Shown in pieces: positions 45,269-47,675 of a stretch of DNA of 47,675 bases. A program made the translations under genes and the position numbers. Origin of the DNA: a bacterium (Candidatus Howlettbacteria) CG_4_10_14_0_8_um_filter_40_9 (GTDB lineage: Bacteria; Patescibacteriota; CPR2; UBA1875; GCA-2785325); contig PFMH01000047.1 of NCBI GenBank assembly GCA_002785325.1, positions 1 through 47,675 of the forward strand, given 5' to 3'. Every line of letters starts with the position of its first letter. Positions within the stretch are counted from its first letter, which is position 1. A model generated the notes under the pieces. It ran no database searches, had not been told where the DNA came from, and saw only the letters and a program-made list of their open reading frames with translations.

Positions 45269-47675
45269 GGTAGCTGTAGGCGGACTTCCTCCTGTAGCGG
45301 GAGGGATACCTGTTGTGGGAGGACTTCCCGTCACTGGTGGCGGACTTCCTGTCGGAGGAGGAGTAGGTTCTGGCACCGGCTTTACTTTCGGAGGAGCAAC
45401 TGGCGCAGGTGCCGGTGCCTGTGGAGTAGGAGCTGGAGTTGGTGTGGGAGCTTCTTCCTTTGGTGGAGGAGTAATTTTCTTTTCCTCTTTCGGTGCTTCC
45501 ATAACCGGTCCTTTTGGTTCCGTCCCGGATACATAATATTCTCTGGTAGCTCCCTTTACACTTGCACTGGCGAGTCTGCCGCTTCCCAATATCCATTTCT
45601 CAACTACATTGTTTGGTTTTTGGAATTCCTCTTTTGGCATATCCTTTAGCGCCGATTCCATATAGTCGTGCCAAACGTATCCGGCTCCCAGAGCGCCGGG
45701 AAGTTCTTTCATCGGGGTGTTGTCGTTGTTCCCTATCCAAACTCCTGTTACCAGATTTGGAGTGTACCCCATCGTCCACCCGTCGGTATAGTTGTTTGTT
45801 GTCCCAGTTTTTGCGGCCGCAGGTCTCGTGAGCTTCAGCGGGCTGTTTGGACCGAAGGTCTCAGCTCTAGCGCCGTTATCCGAGAGTATATCGGTTATTA
45901 TGAATGTATAGGCGGCATCTATGACTTTTTTTCCTCCCTCGGATTTTCTCTCCGTTATATCTTTTCCTCTTTTGTCATATACTCTTGATACCGACTTTGC
46001 GTTTTTATAAATGCCTTGATCCGCAAATGCTCCGTAAGCCCCTGTCATCTCTAGAAGGGTTACGTCTCCTCCTCCAAGCACAAGGCTCAGGCCGTATCTC
46101 CCGTTTTTATCCAGCGTTTCAACACCGGCATCGTTTGCAAAAGCTATCGTTTCATCAACCCCAACATATTGCAAAGCTTTGACTGCCGGTATATTTAACG
46201 AATTTGCCAATGATTTTCTCAAAGTGACATCGCCGTGAAACTTTCCGTCATAGTTTTTAGGAGTATAAGGCGGATTCCCAGGAAAAGTCACCGGAGCGTC
46301 TTTTATTTTTGTCGTTGTTGTCCAGCCTTTTTTGAGAGCCATAGCGTAGATGAAAGGTTTGAATGAAGACCCCGGTTGCTGTTCTGTTAAGGAAACATTC
46401 ACATTCCCCCATTTTTTATCGCTCCAGTCATTACTGCCTACCATCGCAAGTATCTCTCCGGTTTTTGGATCCATGGAAACCAAAGAACCGTTGGATGCGT
46501 TTTGATTTTTTAGTTTTGCCATATTTTTATTGAGAGATTCTTCAGCCATCTTTTGTTTCTGCATATCTAGGGTTGTGTACACCCGAAGTCCTCCCTTCTC
46601 CAACATATCTTCGCCATAAGCGCCTCTCAGTTGATCAAGTACGTACATTGTAAAATGGGGTGCTTTTAGCTCAGTTTTTTGACCGTATAACGCTAGCTTT
46701 TGGATTTGCGCTTCTTCCGACGCTTCTTTTGTAATAAACCCCTGATTTACCATGGACTCCAGTACGAACTTTTGTCTTTTTTTTGCTTCTTCAGGGTTTG
46801 TTATCGGTGAATAAGTGGAAGGAGACTTTGGCATCCCCGCAAGCATCGAAACTTCCGAAAGAGTGAGTTCTTTTGCTTCTTTATTGAAATAAACCTTCGA
46901 AGCGTCCTGTATTCCCCATGCGCCTTCGCCGTAATATATCTCGTTTAAGTACATTTTGAGTATTCCCTCTTTCTCATACTTCCTTTCTATCTCTAGAGCC
47001 AGCACTATCTCTTGGTATTTGCGCACGTAGCTTTTTTTTGGACTGAGAAGGGCGTTTTTTACCAGCTGTTGGGTGATGCTGGAACCGCCTTCTTTTATCT
47101 CGTTTGCCTGTATATTTACATATAGCGCTCTTGCCATTCCTTTGGTGCTTATCCCTTTGTGTTTGTAAAAATCCTTGTCTTCCGTAGCGATAACAGCTTC
47201 TTTCATATTGTCCGGAAACTGATCGGACTCGAGAAGTTTTCTGTATTTCGCTCCAAATGTTTCATATAAAATTGCCCCGTCTTTAGAGTAGATGACTGTT
47301 CCCGTGTTGTTCCTGTTTATGAGATAACTCGGATCAGATATGTCCTTGGCGAAGTAAACATAAGTTGCTCCTGCAGTCAAAAGAAAGACGAGAGAGGCCC
47401 CGAGAAAAAGCACGAAAGAGACCGTGAGCAGATATATGCCTTTTTTACTTTTTTTTATAAAACCTACCGAGAAGATATCCTTGTTGTAAAAGCTCAAAAC
47501 ATCCTCAGTTATGAGATTTTCTGCTGCGTTGTTATCTTTTATGGCCTCAATATCTTTTGAGAGAATTCTTTCCGTTCTTTTCCTCTTCGCTATTTTAGTT
47601 CTTTTTGACTTTAGGGGTTCGGTTTTTTCATATTTTTTCTTATTATTCTCGTACTCTGACGCCAGATTTCCAAAT
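45266..47675 (-). CDS. Class A penicillin-binding protein (PBP1A type), 5' end outside window
   Basis: Bifunctional peptidoglycan polymerase. Numbered from the in-frame TTG at 47497: a membrane helix at 22-49; the GT51 domain with ATEDKDFYKHKG (catalytic Glu near 106) and GGSSITQQLVKN (137-148); then a transpeptidase with GSSFKPF (SxxK), SLN and KTGT. The C-terminal 90 residues are Pro/Thr/Gly-rich. The frame stays open from 47497 to the window edge, coding a basic cytoplasmic segment rich in Lys, Arg and Glu with no in-frame ATG, so the true start is probably beyond 47675. Confidence 0.95.
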   Translation of the reverse strand, partial: FGNLASEYENNKKKYEKTEPLKSKRTKIAKRKRTERILSKDIEAIKDNNAAENLITEDVLSFYNKDIFSVGFIKKSKKGIYLLTVSFVLFLGASLVFLLTAGATYVYFAKDISDPSYLINRNNTGTVIYSKDGAILYETFGAKYRKLLESDQFPDNMKEAVIATEDKDFYKHKGISTKGMARALYVNIQANEIKEGGSSITQQLVKNALLSPKKSYVRKYQEIVLALEIERKYEKEGILKMYLNEIYYGEGAWGIQDASKVYFNKEAKELTLSEVSMLAGMPKSPSTYSPITNPEEAKKRQKFVLESMVNQGFITKEASEEAQIQKLALYGQKTELKAPHFTMYVLDQLRGAYGEDMLEKGGLRVYTTLDMQKQKMAEESLNKNMAKLKNQNASNGSLVSMDPKTGEILAMVGSNDWSDKKWGNVNVSLTEQQPGSSFKPFIYAMALKKGWTTTTKIKDAPVTFPGNPPYTPKNYDGKFHGDVTLRKSLANSLNIPAVKALQYVGVDETIAFANDAGVETLDKNGRYGLSLVLGGGDVTLLEMTGAYGAFADQGIYKNAKSVSRVYDKRGKDITERKSEGGKKVIDAAYTFIITDILSDNGARAETFGPNSPLKLTRPAAAKTGTTNNYTDGWTMGYTPNLVTGVWIGNNDNTPMKELPGALGAGYVWHDYMESALKDMPKEEFQKPNNVVEKWILGSGRLASASVKGATREYYVSGTEPKGPVMEAPKEEKKITPPPKEEAPTPTPAPTPQAPAPAPVAPPKVKPVPEPTPPPTGSPPPVTGSPPTTGIPPATGGSPPTAT

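Noticed and set aside
45219..45831. Several frames overlapping the PBP C-terminal region
   Set aside because: Shadows of the Pro/Thr/Gly-rich tail; repetitive composition explains their openness.

Overview
The window reads as one chromosome segment of a Candidate Phyla Radiation (Patescibacteria) bacterium. Supporting signs are: no rpmD (L30) between rpsE and rplO; no adk or map between secY and infA; long Lys/Glu-rich tails on ribosomal proteins (L4, L22, S5, L17, L1); and CPR-typical conserved hypotheticals such as the DUF5674 pair, a sigma region 4/HARE-HTH protein, and a VirD4/TraG-like ATPase with a long disordered tail. TGA is used as a stop, so the UGA=Gly code of Gracilibacteria/SR1 does not apply. 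I cannot place it to class.

Layout. (1) 1-840: end of a str-type operon (tuf, rpsJ), closed by a terminator. (2) 840-2013: a repeat element, then a zinc-ribbon gene with its own promoter, structured leader and terminator, then a strong promoter and a 265-nt hairpin-rich leader. (3) 2014-18230: the S10-spc-alpha supercluster, rplC to rplQ, followed by rplM-rpsI, with secY, infA, rpmJ and rpoA inside. Many junctions carry AT-rich spacer repeats of one family. (4) 18231-24241: a nucleotidyltransferase-like gene bounded by direct repeats, a DUF3467 gene, an RCK/TrkA-N channel-like gene, an RluA-family pseudouridine synthase, holB, ricT and a TPR gene. REP-like and 128-bp dispersed repeats lie between them. 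(5) 24278-28620: a tRNA/translation island: Thr(UGU), Tyr(GUA), Thr(GGU), rpmG, Trp(CCA) nested between two halves of a tRNA-like sequence, an inositol-monophosphatase gene, then secE-nusG-rplK-rplA. (6) 28700-37006: a dcw cluster mraZ-rsmH-ftsL-like-ftsI-mraY-ftsW-murG-ftsQ behind a 10-bp-periodic MraZ operator. (7) 37280-47675, minus strand: VirD4/TraG-like ATPase, sigma4/HARE regulator, DUF5674 pair, cupin, two membrane/secreted unknowns and a class A PBP cut by the window edge.

How the genes work together. Most of the window supplies translation (27 ribosomal proteins, IF-1, EF-Tu, tRNAs, RNA polymerase alpha, NusG) and secretion (SecY, SecE). The dcw cluster and the PBP build septal and lateral peptidoglycan; murC-F, ddl, ftsA and ftsZ are not in the window. 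Promoters are readable by eye: several match TTGACA-17-TATAAT, and many carry an extended TGn -10. At three genes the predicted transcription start falls on or next to the ATG, suggesting leaderless mRNAs.

Most noteworthy: the tRNA-Trp gene lying inside a split tRNA-like cloverleaf; paired palindromic operators upstream of a perfect-consensus promoter for the sigma4/HARE protein; the MraZ operator and the distant Shine-Dalgarno in the mraZ leader; and the family of palindromic AT-rich spacers in the ribosomal cluster. I saw no CRISPR array, defence island, transposase or obvious new multi-gene system.
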